Notes under the pieces: generated by a model
What the model saw: the letters and a program-made list of their open reading frames with translations, nothing else
Databases searched by the model: none
Told to the model about the DNA's origin: nothing
NCBI RefSeq assembly: GCF_009184905.1
Contig: NZ_WESC01000008.1
Coordinates: forward strand, 150,500 to 214,499
Origin: Parvibaculum sedimenti
GTDB lineage: Bacteria > Pseudomonadota > Alphaproteobacteria > Parvibaculales > Parvibaculaceae
Length of the DNA: 64,000 nucleotides
Reading direction: 5' to 3'
Translations under genes and position numbers: made by a program
In this document: positions 19,970 to 30,818 of the stretch, piece by piece
Position numbering within the stretch: the first letter of the stretch is position 1
Layout of the letters: the number at the start of each line of letters is the position of its first letter

Positions 19970-21544
19970 ATGACGGACGAGGGCACCGGAGCAGATATCG
20001 CCGCCTTTCTTTCGCGGCCCGAGACCTATGGGCTTGGCGCCGAGGACAGGATCGGTTGCATAGAGACCCATGCCTCGCGTGTCTATCTCGCGGGCGAGCA
20101 CGTCTACAAGCTGAAGAAGCGCGTCGATTTCGGCTTTCTCGATTTTACGACGCTCGAAAAGCGCCACGCGGCTGCCGAAAACGAAATCGCGCTCAACCGC
20201 CGTACGGCGCCGGATATCTATCTCCGCACGGTGCCCGTGCGCCGCAAGGATGGTGAGTTGCGGCTCGGCGGACACGAAGGCGAGATCGTCGATTGGCTGG
20301 TCGAGATGCGCCGCTTTCCCGCCGAGGGGCTTTTCGCGCGGCTGGCCGATGAGGGGCGGCTCACCCGCGATGAGATCGAGACGCTGGCCGCCGATGTCGC
20401 CGTGTTTCACGCGCATGCGGAAGTGAGACGCGAGCGCGGCGGGGCGGCGCTTTTCGCCCGCATCGTGGCGGGCAATGATGACAATCTGAAAGATTCGGCC
20501 GGTAAGGTTTTCGAGGCTGAAAAGGTCGCGCGTCTGAAGGCGGAGAGCGACCGCCTGATCGCGACCCATGCGGCGTTGCTCGACGGGCGGCGCGACGCGG
20601 GCTTTGTGCGCCGGTGTCATGGCGATCTGCATCTCGGCAATGTGACGCTGATCGGCAATCGGCCCGTCATTTTCGACTGCATCGAGTTCAGCGACGACAT
20701 CGCCTCGATCGATATCCTTTACGATCTCGCCTTTCTGCTGATGGACCTTGCCTTCCGCGCGAACACCGATGCGCGGCTGGCGGGCTTCGCCAACCGGGCG
20801 CTCAATGTCTATCTCGATCATGTCGGTGAGGAAGCTATAGCGCCGACGCTTGATGGCCTTGCGCTGTTGCCGCTGTTCGTGGCGACGCGGGCGGCTGTGC
20901 GCGCGAAGGTGACGGCGGTGATCGCCGATACGGAAGAAAAACGCGACCGTTCCCGCTCCTATCTCGATTTCGCGCTGGCGGCGCTTGGCGCCTCGCCTCC
21001 GCATCTTCTCGCGGTGGGAGGACTGTCCGGCACCGGCAAGTCGACGCTCGCCGCGGCGCTTGCGCCCGGACTCGGCGGTCCGCTCGGCGCGATCCATCTG
21101 CGCACCGACATTATTCGCAAGCGTCTCTTCCATGTCTCACCGCTCGAGCGCCTGCCTGAGGCTGCCTATGCGAAGGAGGTGGGGCGCCGCGTTTACGACG
21201 AAATGCTGAAGCTCGCGGGCGTGGCGCTCAGGGCCGGTATGCCCGTCGTGGTTGACGCCGTTTTTTCGCGCGAAGGGGAGCGGGGACGAGCGGAACGCCT
21301 TGCGGCCGAGACTGGCGTTCCCTTCCGGGGGCTCTGGCTGGAAGCCCCGGCGACGACCCTTGAGGCGCGGGTCACGGCGCGCACGGCAGAAGCGCGCGAC
21401 CCGTCGGATGCGGATGTTCGCGTGCTGCACCAGCAACTTGGCTATGATCTCGGCCTCATGCGCTGGGCGAAGGTCGACGCTTCCGCGACGCCGGGCGAGT
21501 GCCTTGCGTGCGCCATGAGGCTGCTCGAAAAGCCGCAGGACTGA
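19970..21544 (+). CDS. Aminoglycoside-phosphotransferase-like kinase fused to AAA/P-loop kinase
   Basis: The protein of about 524 residues has two parts. The N-terminal part (residues about 1-340) is an APH/choline-kinase-like domain with the catalytic loop CHGDLHLGN and the metal-binding DCIEFSD. The C-terminal part has a P-loop (GLSGTGKST) typical of small-molecule kinases. Fused proteins of this kind are common in alphaproteobacteria, with no settled substrate. A TTG start at 19961 would overlap the efflux gene by 4 bp; the ATG at 19970 is preferred without strong Shine-Dalgarno support for either. Confidence 0.88.
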   Translation: MTDEGTGADIAAFLSRPETYGLGAEDRIGCIETHASRVYLAGEHVYKLKKRVDFGFLDFTTLEKRHAAAENEIALNRRTAPDIYLRTVPVRRKDGELRLGGHEGEIVDWLVEMRRFPAEGLFARLADEGRLTRDEIETLAADVAVFHAHAEVRRERGGAALFARIVAGNDDNLKDSAGKVFEAEKVARLKAESDRLIATHAALLDGRRDAGFVRRCHGDLHLGNVTLIGNRPVIFDCIEFSDDIASIDILYDLAFLLMDLAFRANTDARLAGFANRALNVYLDHVGEEAIAPTLDGLALLPLFVATRAAVRAKVTAVIADTEEKRDRSRSYLDFALAALGASPPHLLAVGGLSGTGKSTLAAALAPGLGGPLGAIHLRTDIIRKRLFHVSPLERLPEAAYAKEVGRRVYDEMLKLAGVALRAGMPVVVDAVFSREGERGRAERLAAETGVPFRGLWLEAPATTLEARVTARTAEARDPSDADVRVLHQQLGYDLGLMRWAKVDASATPGECLACAMRLLEKPQD

Positions 21545-21593
21545 TGGTTTCCACCGCTGGCGCCTGTCGCGGCCATGGACTAGATTGCCCCTC

Positions 21594-22349
21594 ATGAGCA
21601 CCCAGGACAAATCCGAACGCAAGACACTGATCCTTACCGGCGCGAGCCGGGGCATCGGCCACGCCACCGTGAAGCGCTTTTCGAGCGCGGGCTGGCGGGT
21701 CATCACCTGTTCGCGGCACCCCTTCCCCGAGGATTGTCCCTGGGAGATGGGGCCTGAGGATCACATTCAGGTCGATCTCGCGGACCCGAAAAACACCGAA
21801 GAGGCCATCGCCGTCATGCGCGAGCGGCTGAAGGATCAAGGCAGCCGCCTTCATGCGCTGGTCAACAATGCGGCGATCTCGCCCAAGGGGCCGGGCGGCG
21901 CGCGGCTCAACGTGTTCAGCACCGACATGGAGACGTGGCACAAGGTTTTTCAGGTGAACTTCTTCGCGCCGGTCATGCTTGCCCGCGGCCTTGTAGATGA
22001 GTTGAAGGCGGCGCAAGGCTCGGTCGTCAATGTGACGTCGATTGCTGGCATGCGCGTTCATCCATTCGCGGGTTCGGCCTACGCGACGTCAAAGTCGGCG
22101 CTTGCGGGCCTCACGCGCGAAATGGCGGCAGATTTCGGACGGCTTGGCATTCGCGTCAATGCCATCGCGCCCGGCGAGATCGATACGGCAATCCTTTCGC
22201 CCGGCACGGAAAAGATCGTCGCCGAAATCCCGATGCAGCGCCTCGGCAAGCCCGAGGAAGTGGCTCGCACGATCTATTTTTTGTGCACGGATCAGTCGAG
22301 CTACGTCAACGGCGCCGAAATCCACATCAATGGCGGGCAGCACGTCTAG
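21594..22349 (+). CDS. Short-chain dehydrogenase/reductase
   Basis: The 251-residue SDR has the cofactor motif TGASRGIG, the NNAA motif in the middle, the catalytic YATSK segment and a C-terminal SYVNGAEIHINGGQ typical of FabG-like and sugar/acyl SDRs. The ATG at 21594 is chosen over an upstream in-frame TTG. It is a single gene that converges, with only 9 bp to spare, on the small gene downstream. The substrate is not known. Confidence 0.9.
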   Translation: MSTQDKSERKTLILTGASRGIGHATVKRFSSAGWRVITCSRHPFPEDCPWEMGPEDHIQVDLADPKNTEEAIAVMRERLKDQGSRLHALVNNAAISPKGPGGARLNVFSTDMETWHKVFQVNFFAPVMLARGLVDELKAAQGSVVNVTSIAGMRVHPFAGSAYATSKSALAGLTREMAADFGRLGIRVNAIAPGEIDTAILSPGTEKIVAEIPMQRLGKPEEVARTIYFLCTDQSSYVNGAEIHINGGQHV

Positions 22350-22358
22350 GCGGGCGCC

Positions 22359-22775
22359 TCACGCGAGAAATATCACCGCGCTCTGGCTGTCGCGCAGCAT
22401 GGCGTTCTCGCCGACGGTGAAGGCGGAAACCATATAGCCTGTCGCGCCTTCGAAGGCGCCGGTGCCGCTGACGATGCGGCGAATGACATAGCCATATTGC
22501 TGCGAGGGATCGGGGCACTCGCCGATGAGGCCTTCGCCTTCATTGACGAAGTTCACCGTGCCGCCGCCGAAGACGATCTGGCCTTGCTCCGTGAAGTGGC
22601 CATATTGGTCGGGCTCCACTACCGCTTCGAGGACTGCCTGCGGTGCGCCAGTCGTGAAGACCGGGTCGAGGCCAGCGCCGAAGCTTGCGCGGGTTTCGAT
22701 GCGCATGCGCGAGCCCATTTCGTCCTCGGGCGTAACCTTGCCTTCGAAAAGAAGCTGGTAGCGAACTTCCTTCAT
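22359..22775 (-). CDS. Conserved-looking protein of unknown function
   Basis: I do not recognise this 138-residue protein. It has no signal peptide or membrane helix. It is rich in glycine and beta-type segments (FGGGTVNFVNEGEG, SGTGAFEGATGYM), suggesting a small beta-barrel or sandwich. It starts 2 bp after the stop of the aminotransferase gene upstream on the same strand, so the two are co-transcribed. That spacing and the normal GC-rich codon use argue that it is a real gene. Confidence 0.75.
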   Translation of the reverse strand: MKEVRYQLLFEGKVTPEDEMGSRMRIETRASFGAGLDPVFTTGAPQAVLEAVVEPDQYGHFTEQGQIVFGGGTVNFVNEGEGLIGECPDPSQQYGYVIRRIVSGTGAFEGATGYMVSAFTVGENAMLRDSQSAVIFLA

Positions 22776-22777
22776 GG

Positions 22778-24166
22778 TCAGGCGCTCCTCAGACTTTCTT
22801 TCGTCACCGTCGCTTCCACATCGTCGAGTGCGTGTTCGGCGCGGTCGAAGATATCGTCTATATCGGCGTCCTTGACGATGAGCGGCGGGCAGAAGGCGAC
22901 AATGTCGCCACCCAAGGCGCGCACGATGAGGCCGTGCTTCTCGGCGGCCTTCACCACGGCGGCGCCGATACCGGCCGCGGGATCGAAGCTGCGCTTCGAC
23001 GTCTTCTCGGCGACGAGTTCGATGGCGCCGATGAGGCCCTTGGCGCGGGCATGGCCGACCAGCGGATGCTCGGCGAGGCGCGCCACGCGGGCTTCGAATT
23101 TCGGCGCGACGCTACGCACATGGCCGACGATGTTGCGCTTGTCATAAATTTCGAGTGTCTTCGCCGCGACGGCTGCAGCAACCGGATGCGCGGTATAGGT
23201 GAACCCGTGGCCGAAGGTGCCGATCTTTTTGCTCTCGTCGAGCATCGCCTGATACATGTCCTCACCGATGGTGACGGCGGCGATGGGGACGTAGGCGGAT
23301 GAGAGCGCCTTGGCGACCGAGATCGAGTCCGGCTTGATGCCGAAGGTCTGGCTGCCGAACATGTTGCCGGTGCGCGCGAAGCCGCAGATGACTTCATCGG
23401 CGATGAAATAGATGCCGTATTTGTCGAGCACGGCCTGAATTTTCTGGAAATATCCTTCGGGCGGAATAATGACGCCGCCCGCACCCATGATGGGCTCGGC
23501 GATGAAGGCTGCGACCGTTTCGGGGTCTTCCTCGATGATCATCTTTTCGAGGTTCTGCGCGAGCCGCGTCGTGAACTCGTCTTCCGTCTCGCCCGGCTCC
23601 GCATAGCGATAGTAATGCGGGCAATCGGTGTGGCGCGCAAAGGAAAGCGGCAGGTCGAAATCGCGATGATTGGGCAGGAGGCCGGTGAGGCTCGCCGACG
23701 CCACCGTAACGCCGTGATAGGCGCGTTGGCGCGAGATGATCTTCTTGCGTTTCGTCTGACCCCTGGCGTTGTTGTAATACCAGACGAGCTTCACCTGCTG
23801 GTCGTTCGCTTCCGAGCCCGAACCGCAGAAGAGGATCTTCGATGCCTTGTGCGGCACGATCGCCTTCAGCTTCTCGGCGAGTTCGGCCGCGCGCTCATGG
23901 CTCTTGCCGCCAAAGACATGGGTGAAGGGAAGCTGGCGGAGCTGCTCGGTCGCCGCCTCGATCAACTCCGGCTCGTTATAGCCGAGCGAGGTACACCACA
24001 GACCGGCGAGACCTTCGATATATTTGCGTCCGTCCGCGTCCCAGACATGAATGCCTTCGCCGCGCTCAATGATCATGGGCCCTGTGCCGCGGAAAGCATC
24101 GAGATTGGTATAGGGGTGGATCACCGTCTCGATATCGCGGACAGCGGCGTTGCTCAAACTCGTCAT
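22778..24166 (-). CDS. Class III PLP-dependent aminotransferase
   Basis: The 462-residue protein of the class III (omega) aminotransferase family uses pyridoxal phosphate and pyruvate or 2-oxoglutarate to transaminate an amine or beta/gamma-amino acid. The PLP lysine lies in SISVAKALSSAY, preceded by the cofactor aspartate in FIADEVICGFGRTG-like text (here FIADEVICGFART). The N-terminal segment AGLWCTSLGYNEPE resembles beta-alanine/omega-amino-acid:pyruvate aminotransferases. It forms an operon with the small unknown gene downstream. Confidence 0.92.
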   Translation of the reverse strand: MTSLSNAAVRDIETVIHPYTNLDAFRGTGPMIIERGEGIHVWDADGRKYIEGLAGLWCTSLGYNEPELIEAATEQLRQLPFTHVFGGKSHERAAELAEKLKAIVPHKASKILFCGSGSEANDQQVKLVWYYNNARGQTKRKKIISRQRAYHGVTVASASLTGLLPNHRDFDLPLSFARHTDCPHYYRYAEPGETEDEFTTRLAQNLEKMIIEEDPETVAAFIAEPIMGAGGVIIPPEGYFQKIQAVLDKYGIYFIADEVICGFARTGNMFGSQTFGIKPDSISVAKALSSAYVPIAAVTIGEDMYQAMLDESKKIGTFGHGFTYTAHPVAAAVAAKTLEIYDKRNIVGHVRSVAPKFEARVARLAEHPLVGHARAKGLIGAIELVAEKTSKRSFDPAAGIGAAVVKAAEKHGLIVRALGGDIVAFCPPLIVKDADIDDIFDRAEHALDDVEATVTKESLRSA

Positions 24167-24237
24167 CGTTAGCTCCCTCGGGCTTTGCGCCGAACGGGGC
24201 GTAATATGGGAGCGTTGGGGCAGGGTGTCAAAAGGGC

Positions 24238-25704
24238 TCAGAATCCCGGCGGGGCGCGGAAGCCGCCGAGGAGTTCTTCGAGCATGCCGGCCACTGCGAT
24301 GGTCGTGCGGTCGCCGAAATGCGGGCCGATGATCTGGACGCCGACGGGAAGCCCTTCGCTGGTGAGGCCAACGGGCGCGACGCTTGCCGGGAGATGCGCG
24401 ACCATGGCGGGGCCCGCCCAGATCAGCACGTCGAAATATTCGCGCTCCTTGCCGTTCACGGCGATGCGGCGCTTGTGCCAGTTCGATTGCTGGTCATGCG
24501 GGAAGGCGGGGCGCATCAGCATCGGCGCGAGGACGACGTCATAGTCGCGGAAGAAGTCGACCCAGGCCGCCTTCAGTCGAGCCTGATGCTCGTGCCAGAC
24601 GAGACGGTCGGCATAGGAAATATTCGCGCCGCGCGCTTGCAGTGAGAGGTGGCTCCGGTCATCGGCGGGAAGTTTTGCGCGCATGTCGGAAAGGCGCTGC
24701 TTCACCGTTTCGGGGAAACGCGACGCGGTGATCGAGTGTAGCAACGTCAGATAAACCTCGTTCGACCATTCGAGCGTGAAGTCGGGACGCGCGGACCAGT
24801 CGACCTTCGCACCCGCATCCTCAAGCGCCTTCGCGGCGTTGTTCAGAAGAGCGGCGGATTCCGTGTCGATGTCGCAGAAGGGGTCGTCGATCCAGACGGC
24901 GACACGCAGGTTCTTCGGGCTTGTCGCGCGCGCCGGTGCAAGATCGAGCTTCCATCCCTCCGATGCGATCTCGTCGGGACCTGCGACGATGGAGAGCAGG
25001 AGGTCGAGGTCTTCCGCGCTGCGTCCCAACGGTCCGGCGACCGACAGATCGCCTTCCGCCAGATGACCGGGTGGCGGCGAGATGTGGCCGCGCTTGGGAA
25101 TGATGCCGAAGGTCGACTTGTGCCCGAAAACGCCGCAGAGATGCGCGGGCGTTCGGATCGAGCCGCCTATATCGCTGCCGATTTCGAGGCCTGTCAGGCC
25201 TGCGGCCAGTGCCGCCGCAGAACCGCCCGATGAGCCGCCGGGACCGCAGGCGAGGTTCCAGGGATTGTTCGTCGTGCCATAGACATCGTTGAAGGTCTGG
25301 AGATCGCCGGAGAGGAAAGGCACGTTGGTCTTGCCGAAGATATTGGCGCCCGCCTTCTCGATGCGCTCCACTGGCGCCGCGCTTCTCTCCGGCACATGAT
25401 CCTCATATTCGGGCGAGCCGCCCGTCGAGGTCAGGCCCTTTACCTCGTAGGCGTCCTTGATGGTCATGGGGAGACCGTGGAGGGGCCCCCAGACCTCGCC
25501 GCGTGCCAGCGCTTCATCGGCGGCCAGCGCCTTTTCGCGCGCGGCGTCGAAATCGCTGGCGACAATGGCGTTGATCTTCGGATTGTGGAGAACCGTGCGG
25601 GCGATGAAATGCTCCAGCAATTCGCGCGAGCTGATTTCGCGAGACTGGATCATGCGGGCGAGCTCGGCGGCGGATTTGAAGTGAAGTTCGGTTGCTGCGG
25701 CCAT
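24238..25704 (-). CDS. Amidase signature family hydrolase
   Basis: The 488-residue amidase-signature enzyme has the Ser-cisSer-Lys triad visible as Lys in MTIKDAYEVKG, Ser in GGSSGGSAAAL and Ser in GSDIGGSIRTPAH. It should hydrolyse a carboxamide, possibly a fatty-acid amide given the size and the flanking lipid genes; that substrate is inference. The ATG at 25704 is preceded by GAGG 5 nt upstream, which decides it over a longer open frame. About 200 bp separate it from the divergent acyl-CoA ligase gene. Confidence 0.92.
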   Translation of the reverse strand: MAAATELHFKSAAELARMIQSREISSRELLEHFIARTVLHNPKINAIVASDFDAAREKALAADEALARGEVWGPLHGLPMTIKDAYEVKGLTSTGGSPEYEDHVPERSAAPVERIEKAGANIFGKTNVPFLSGDLQTFNDVYGTTNNPWNLACGPGGSSGGSAAALAAGLTGLEIGSDIGGSIRTPAHLCGVFGHKSTFGIIPKRGHISPPPGHLAEGDLSVAGPLGRSAEDLDLLLSIVAGPDEIASEGWKLDLAPARATSPKNLRVAVWIDDPFCDIDTESAALLNNAAKALEDAGAKVDWSARPDFTLEWSNEVYLTLLHSITASRFPETVKQRLSDMRAKLPADDRSHLSLQARGANISYADRLVWHEHQARLKAAWVDFFRDYDVVLAPMLMRPAFPHDQQSNWHKRRIAVNGKEREYFDVLIWAGPAMVAHLPASVAPVGLTSEGLPVGVQIIGPHFGDRTTIAVAGMLEELLGGFRAPPGF

Positions 25705-25904
25705 GTGGTCCTCGACTTTCCCTTTTCCGCCAAGATTAACGGTCAGCGGCCCGGCCGACGCAATAAAATTGCCGTCCGGCGCCCCTTCCGACGACATTGT
25801 CGGCGAGGGGCCGAGCCGCTAGACTGCGCCAAAACCTGCGCAAAACGCTGCGTCCGGCTGGAACGGCGCCGTTTTTCGCCAATTATTGTCAGGGACAGGG
25901 AACT

Positions 25905-27545
<1,641 letters not shown>

Positions 27546-27574
27546 TCGGCCGCGAGGCCAAAGGGGAGGACGGG

Positions 27575-28321
27575 ATGGAAGGAAAATCACGCGCCGCGCG
27601 TTGGGGCGGGCGGATCGGCATCGTGGCGATCCTGCTGCTGGCCGCCGCCATTGCGGCCAACCATCTCGGCCTGCTCGGTTATGAGCTGCCGCTCATGGGC
27701 ATCGCGGTTGCCGCGCTGCTCGGTGTCATAGCCATTCTGGTCTCGCTCATCGGCCTCATCATTACATTGCGTGGCAAGCCGGGCGCGGGGGCGGCGGTTC
27801 TCGGCGTGGTGCTTGGGGTGGTGGCGGCTGCGCCGCTTGCCTCCACCTTCGTTCTCGGTCGTGGCGTGCCGCGCATTCACGACATCACGACCGATCTCGC
27901 GAACCCGCCTCAGTTCGAGGCGGTCGTCGCTCTGCGTCAGGGCGCGCCGAATGCGCTCGACCGTTCGACGCCAGCCGATCTCGCGGAGCAGCAGCAGAAG
28001 GCCTATCCTGATCTTGTGACGCTCACCGTGGCGGAGCAGCCGGGCAAGGTCTATGTGGCCGCGCTCGAGACTGCGAAGGAGATGGGCTGGACGCTCGACC
28101 GCTCGACGCCTGAAAAAGGATTGATCGAGGCAACTGCGGTGACCAGGCTCATCGGCTTCAAGGATGATGTCGCGATCCGCATCACGGAGAAGGATGGCGG
28201 CACGGCAGTCGATCTTCGCTCCGTCTCGCGCGTTGGCGTGAGCGATCTCGGCGCCAATGCGAAGCGCATCCGCGCATTTCTCGATGCGCTGAAGGCGAAG
28301 CTCGCGACGCAGGGCTCCTGA
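27575..28321 (+). CDS. DUF1499 membrane protein
   Basis: The 248-residue protein has three hydrophobic segments (residues about 10-28, 33-65 and 70-92) followed by a DUF1499 domain recognised from IHDITTDLANPPQF and the later KGLIEATAVTRLIGFKDDV. DUF1499 proteins are widespread but their role is not established. It shares the operon of the acyl-CoA ligase and converges directly on the MBL-fold gene. Confidence 0.88.
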   Translation: MEGKSRAARWGGRIGIVAILLLAAAIAANHLGLLGYELPLMGIAVAALLGVIAILVSLIGLIITLRGKPGAGAAVLGVVLGVVAAAPLASTFVLGRGVPRIHDITTDLANPPQFEAVVALRQGAPNALDRSTPADLAEQQQKAYPDLVTLTVAEQPGKVYVAALETAKEMGWTLDRSTPEKGLIEATAVTRLIGFKDDVAIRITEKDGGTAVDLRSVSRVGVSDLGANAKRIRAFLDALKAKLATQGS

Positions 28322-29206
28322 TCAGGGTAAGCGATATTCTGCACCGAGCGCGGGCTCGCCGTCAGTCACGACGCGGCCCTGCTGGACAAGCCGTCCCATA
28401 TGCGCAAGCACGGAACGGGCGGCCGCCGGATAGAGCCTCTTGTCGACTGCGGCATAGATCACCGGCACCATGTCCGCGATGCGGGTGTGGCCCGCCTTCA
28501 ATTGTTCGATGATCTGGCTTTCGCGATCCTCGCGATGGGCGATGAAGGCGCGGACGAAGGGCTTGGGGTCGCGGATCGCGGGCCCGTGCGTCGGCCAGTA
28601 GGTTTCGTCGTCACGTGTGAGCAGCAGTTCGAGCGAGTTCATGTAGTCGCTCATATTGCCATCGGGCGGGCTGACGATGCTGGTGGACCAGCCCATGACG
28701 TGGTCGCCGGAGAAGAGCGCCTTTTCCTCGCGGAGCGCGAAGCAGATGTGGTTCGAGGTGTGGCCCGGCGTATGGACGCATTCGACGCTCCAGCCCTCGC
28801 CCTCGATGATATCGCCATGCCGGATTTCGACATCCGGCACGAAGGACATGTCGCCATCTTCCTCGCCGGCGCCGCCGGCATGCGGACCGTAACCATAGGT
28901 CCTGGCGCCCGTGCGCGCCTTGAGCGGCGCTGCCGCCGGCGAGTGGTCGCTATGGGTGTGGGTGATGAGGATATGGGTAACTGTCTCGCCTTCGAGCGCG
29001 CGCATCAGCGCCTCAACATGCTTTTCGTCGAGCGGGCCGGGATCGATTACCGCGACCGTGCCACGGCCGACGATATAGGTGCCCGTACCCTTGTAAGTGA
29101 AGGCCGAAGGATTTTCCGCGACGACGCGGCGGATCAGCGGCGAAACCTGCTCGCTTTCGCCATAAGTGAATTCGATCTCGCGCACGTAAGGAATTTCGAC
29201 GGCCAT
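28322..29206 (-). CDS. MBL-fold hydrolase (LACTB2/glyoxalase II-like)
   Basis: The protein is 294 residues from the ATG at 29206, or five residues longer from 29221. GAGAG lies about 8 nt before the 29206 start, whereas the upstream ATG lacks a Shine-Dalgarno. The zinc motif THTHSDHSPA and later HTPGHTSNH and GDHVMGW identify a binuclear metallo-hydrolase. The C-terminal winged-helix-like extension matches the LACTB2 group. It follows the efflux operon by about 80 bp on the same strand. Confidence 0.88.
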   Translation of the reverse strand: MAVEIPYVREIEFTYGESEQVSPLIRRVVAENPSAFTYKGTGTYIVGRGTVAVIDPGPLDEKHVEALMRALEGETVTHILITHTHSDHSPAAAPLKARTGARTYGYGPHAGGAGEEDGDMSFVPDVEIRHGDIIEGEGWSVECVHTPGHTSNHICFALREEKALFSGDHVMGWSTSIVSPPDGNMSDYMNSLELLLTRDDETYWPTHGPAIRDPKPFVRAFIAHREDRESQIIEQLKAGHTRIADMVPVIYAAVDKRLYPAAARSVLAHMGRLVQQGRVVTDGEPALGAEYRLP

Positions 29207-29285
29207 CGGAATATCTCTCATTTTGCCGCGGCTGTTTGCGACTGTGCCGCAGCATGGACCGGGCAGGCGGTCAGTTCAACGGCTC

Positions 29286-30818
29286 TCAGTCCATCACTGC
29301 ATGGGCGGCCTGATCGGCGGGTATCGGGTTGGTCATCTTCGGCGAGCGCATCAGATAGACCGCCGGGACGGCAATCAGTGTCAGCCACATCATCAGCTTG
29401 AAGCCGTCGATATAGGCTATCGCGGCCGCCTGTTGCGTCACCAGCCCATTGATAACGCTCAGGCCCCGCGGGTTGTCGATCGAGAAGGAGGCGTATGCAG
29501 AGCCAGTGCGCAGCAGGGGATTGAACGGGCTTATATGCGCGGCAAGCTGCGCGTGGTTCACCTGCGTCATCGTTGCGATCATCGCCTGAGTGGTGGCGAT
29601 GCCGATACTCGATCCGACATTTCGCATGAGGCTGAAGAAGCTTGTTCCTTCGGTGCGCAGATGTGCCTGGAGCGTCACGAAGGAAAGTGTCGTCAGAGGT
29701 GCGAAGATGAAGCCGAGGCCGAGGCCCTGCATGACGCCGGTGCGAACGATTTCCATCTCGCTCACATTGAGGTCGAATTTGCTCATTTCCCACAGCGTGA
29801 AAGACGTGAGAGCAAAGCCGCCAGAAATGATGAGACGCATGTCGACGGAGTTGATGATGCGTCCGGCGACCACCATGGCGACCATCGTTCCGAAGCCGCG
29901 CGGGGCGAGCACGATGCCGGTGGTGATGACCGGATAGCCCTTCAGATTCTGCAGGAAGGTCGGCATCAGCGCCATGGTGGCATAGAGCACGAAGCCGACC
30001 GCCATGGACAGGCAGAGGCCGAGCATCAGATTGCGATCCTTGAACAGATCGAGATCGATGAAGGGCTGCCGCGTCGTCGACGAATGTACGATGAACAGAT
30101 AGAGGCCGAAGGCGGCGAGCAACGCCTCAAGGATGATCTCGCTTGATCCGAACCAGTCCTGAATGTTGCCGCGGTCGAGCATGAGCTGCGTGGCGCCGAT
30201 GGCGAGGCTCAGAAACGCGAAACCGAGCCAGTCGAAGCGGCGCTCCTTTGAAAGCATCGACTCCCGCAATGCGCCGACAATTGCGCTGAAGGCCAGCACA
30301 CCGAATGGTACGTTGATGTAGAAGACCCAGCGCCAGCTGTAATTGTCGGTAAGCCAGCCGCCGAGCGCGGGCCCGACGATTGGCCCCACCATGACGCCAA
30401 CGCCCCACAGCGCCATCATCTTGCCGCGCTGCTCCATCGTGTACATGTCGAACATGATGGTCTGTGAGAGCGGCACGAAGGCGGCGCCGAACGCGCCCTG
30501 GGCGAGCCGGAAGAAGACAATCTGGTCGAGCGTTTGCGCCGCGCCGCAGAGCATCGACGTGACCGTGAAGCCGACGACTGAAATCGCCAGAAGCCGCTTG
30601 CGCCCGAAACGGATCGCAAGAAAGGCGGTGAGCGGCGTCGCGATGGCGGCGGCGATGATGTAGGAGGTCAGGACCCAGGCGATCTGATCCTGCGTCGCCG
30701 CCACGCTGCCCTGCATGTGGGGCAGGGCGACGTTCGCGATCGTTGAGTCGAGCGTCTGCATCACCGTTGCCAGCATGACGCCAGCGGTGACGATCGCTTT
30801 GCGCATCGTCTCGTTCAT
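29286..30818 (-). CDS. emrB: DHA2-family MFS drug efflux transporter (EmrB-like)
   Basis: The 510-residue inner-membrane proton antiporter has about 14 transmembrane helices, as in EmrB/QacA. It contains the DHA motif around QTLDSTIANVALP and the motif A-like LAIRFGRKRLL between helices 2 and 3. The ATG at 30818 overlaps the emrA stop by 4 bp, so translation is coupled. With EmrA and an outer-membrane channel encoded elsewhere it should form a tripartite pump. Confidence 0.93.
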   Translation of the reverse strand: MNETMRKAIVTAGVMLATVMQTLDSTIANVALPHMQGSVAATQDQIAWVLTSYIIAAAIATPLTAFLAIRFGRKRLLAISVVGFTVTSMLCGAAQTLDQIVFFRLAQGAFGAAFVPLSQTIMFDMYTMEQRGKMMALWGVGVMVGPIVGPALGGWLTDNYSWRWVFYINVPFGVLAFSAIVGALRESMLSKERRFDWLGFAFLSLAIGATQLMLDRGNIQDWFGSSEIILEALLAAFGLYLFIVHSSTTRQPFIDLDLFKDRNLMLGLCLSMAVGFVLYATMALMPTFLQNLKGYPVITTGIVLAPRGFGTMVAMVVAGRIINSVDMRLIISGGFALTSFTLWEMSKFDLNVSEMEIVRTGVMQGLGLGFIFAPLTTLSFVTLQAHLRTEGTSFFSLMRNVGSSIGIATTQAMIATMTQVNHAQLAAHISPFNPLLRTGSAYASFSIDNPRGLSVINGLVTQQAAAIAYIDGFKLMMWLTLIAVPAVYLMRSPKMTNPIPADQAAHAVMD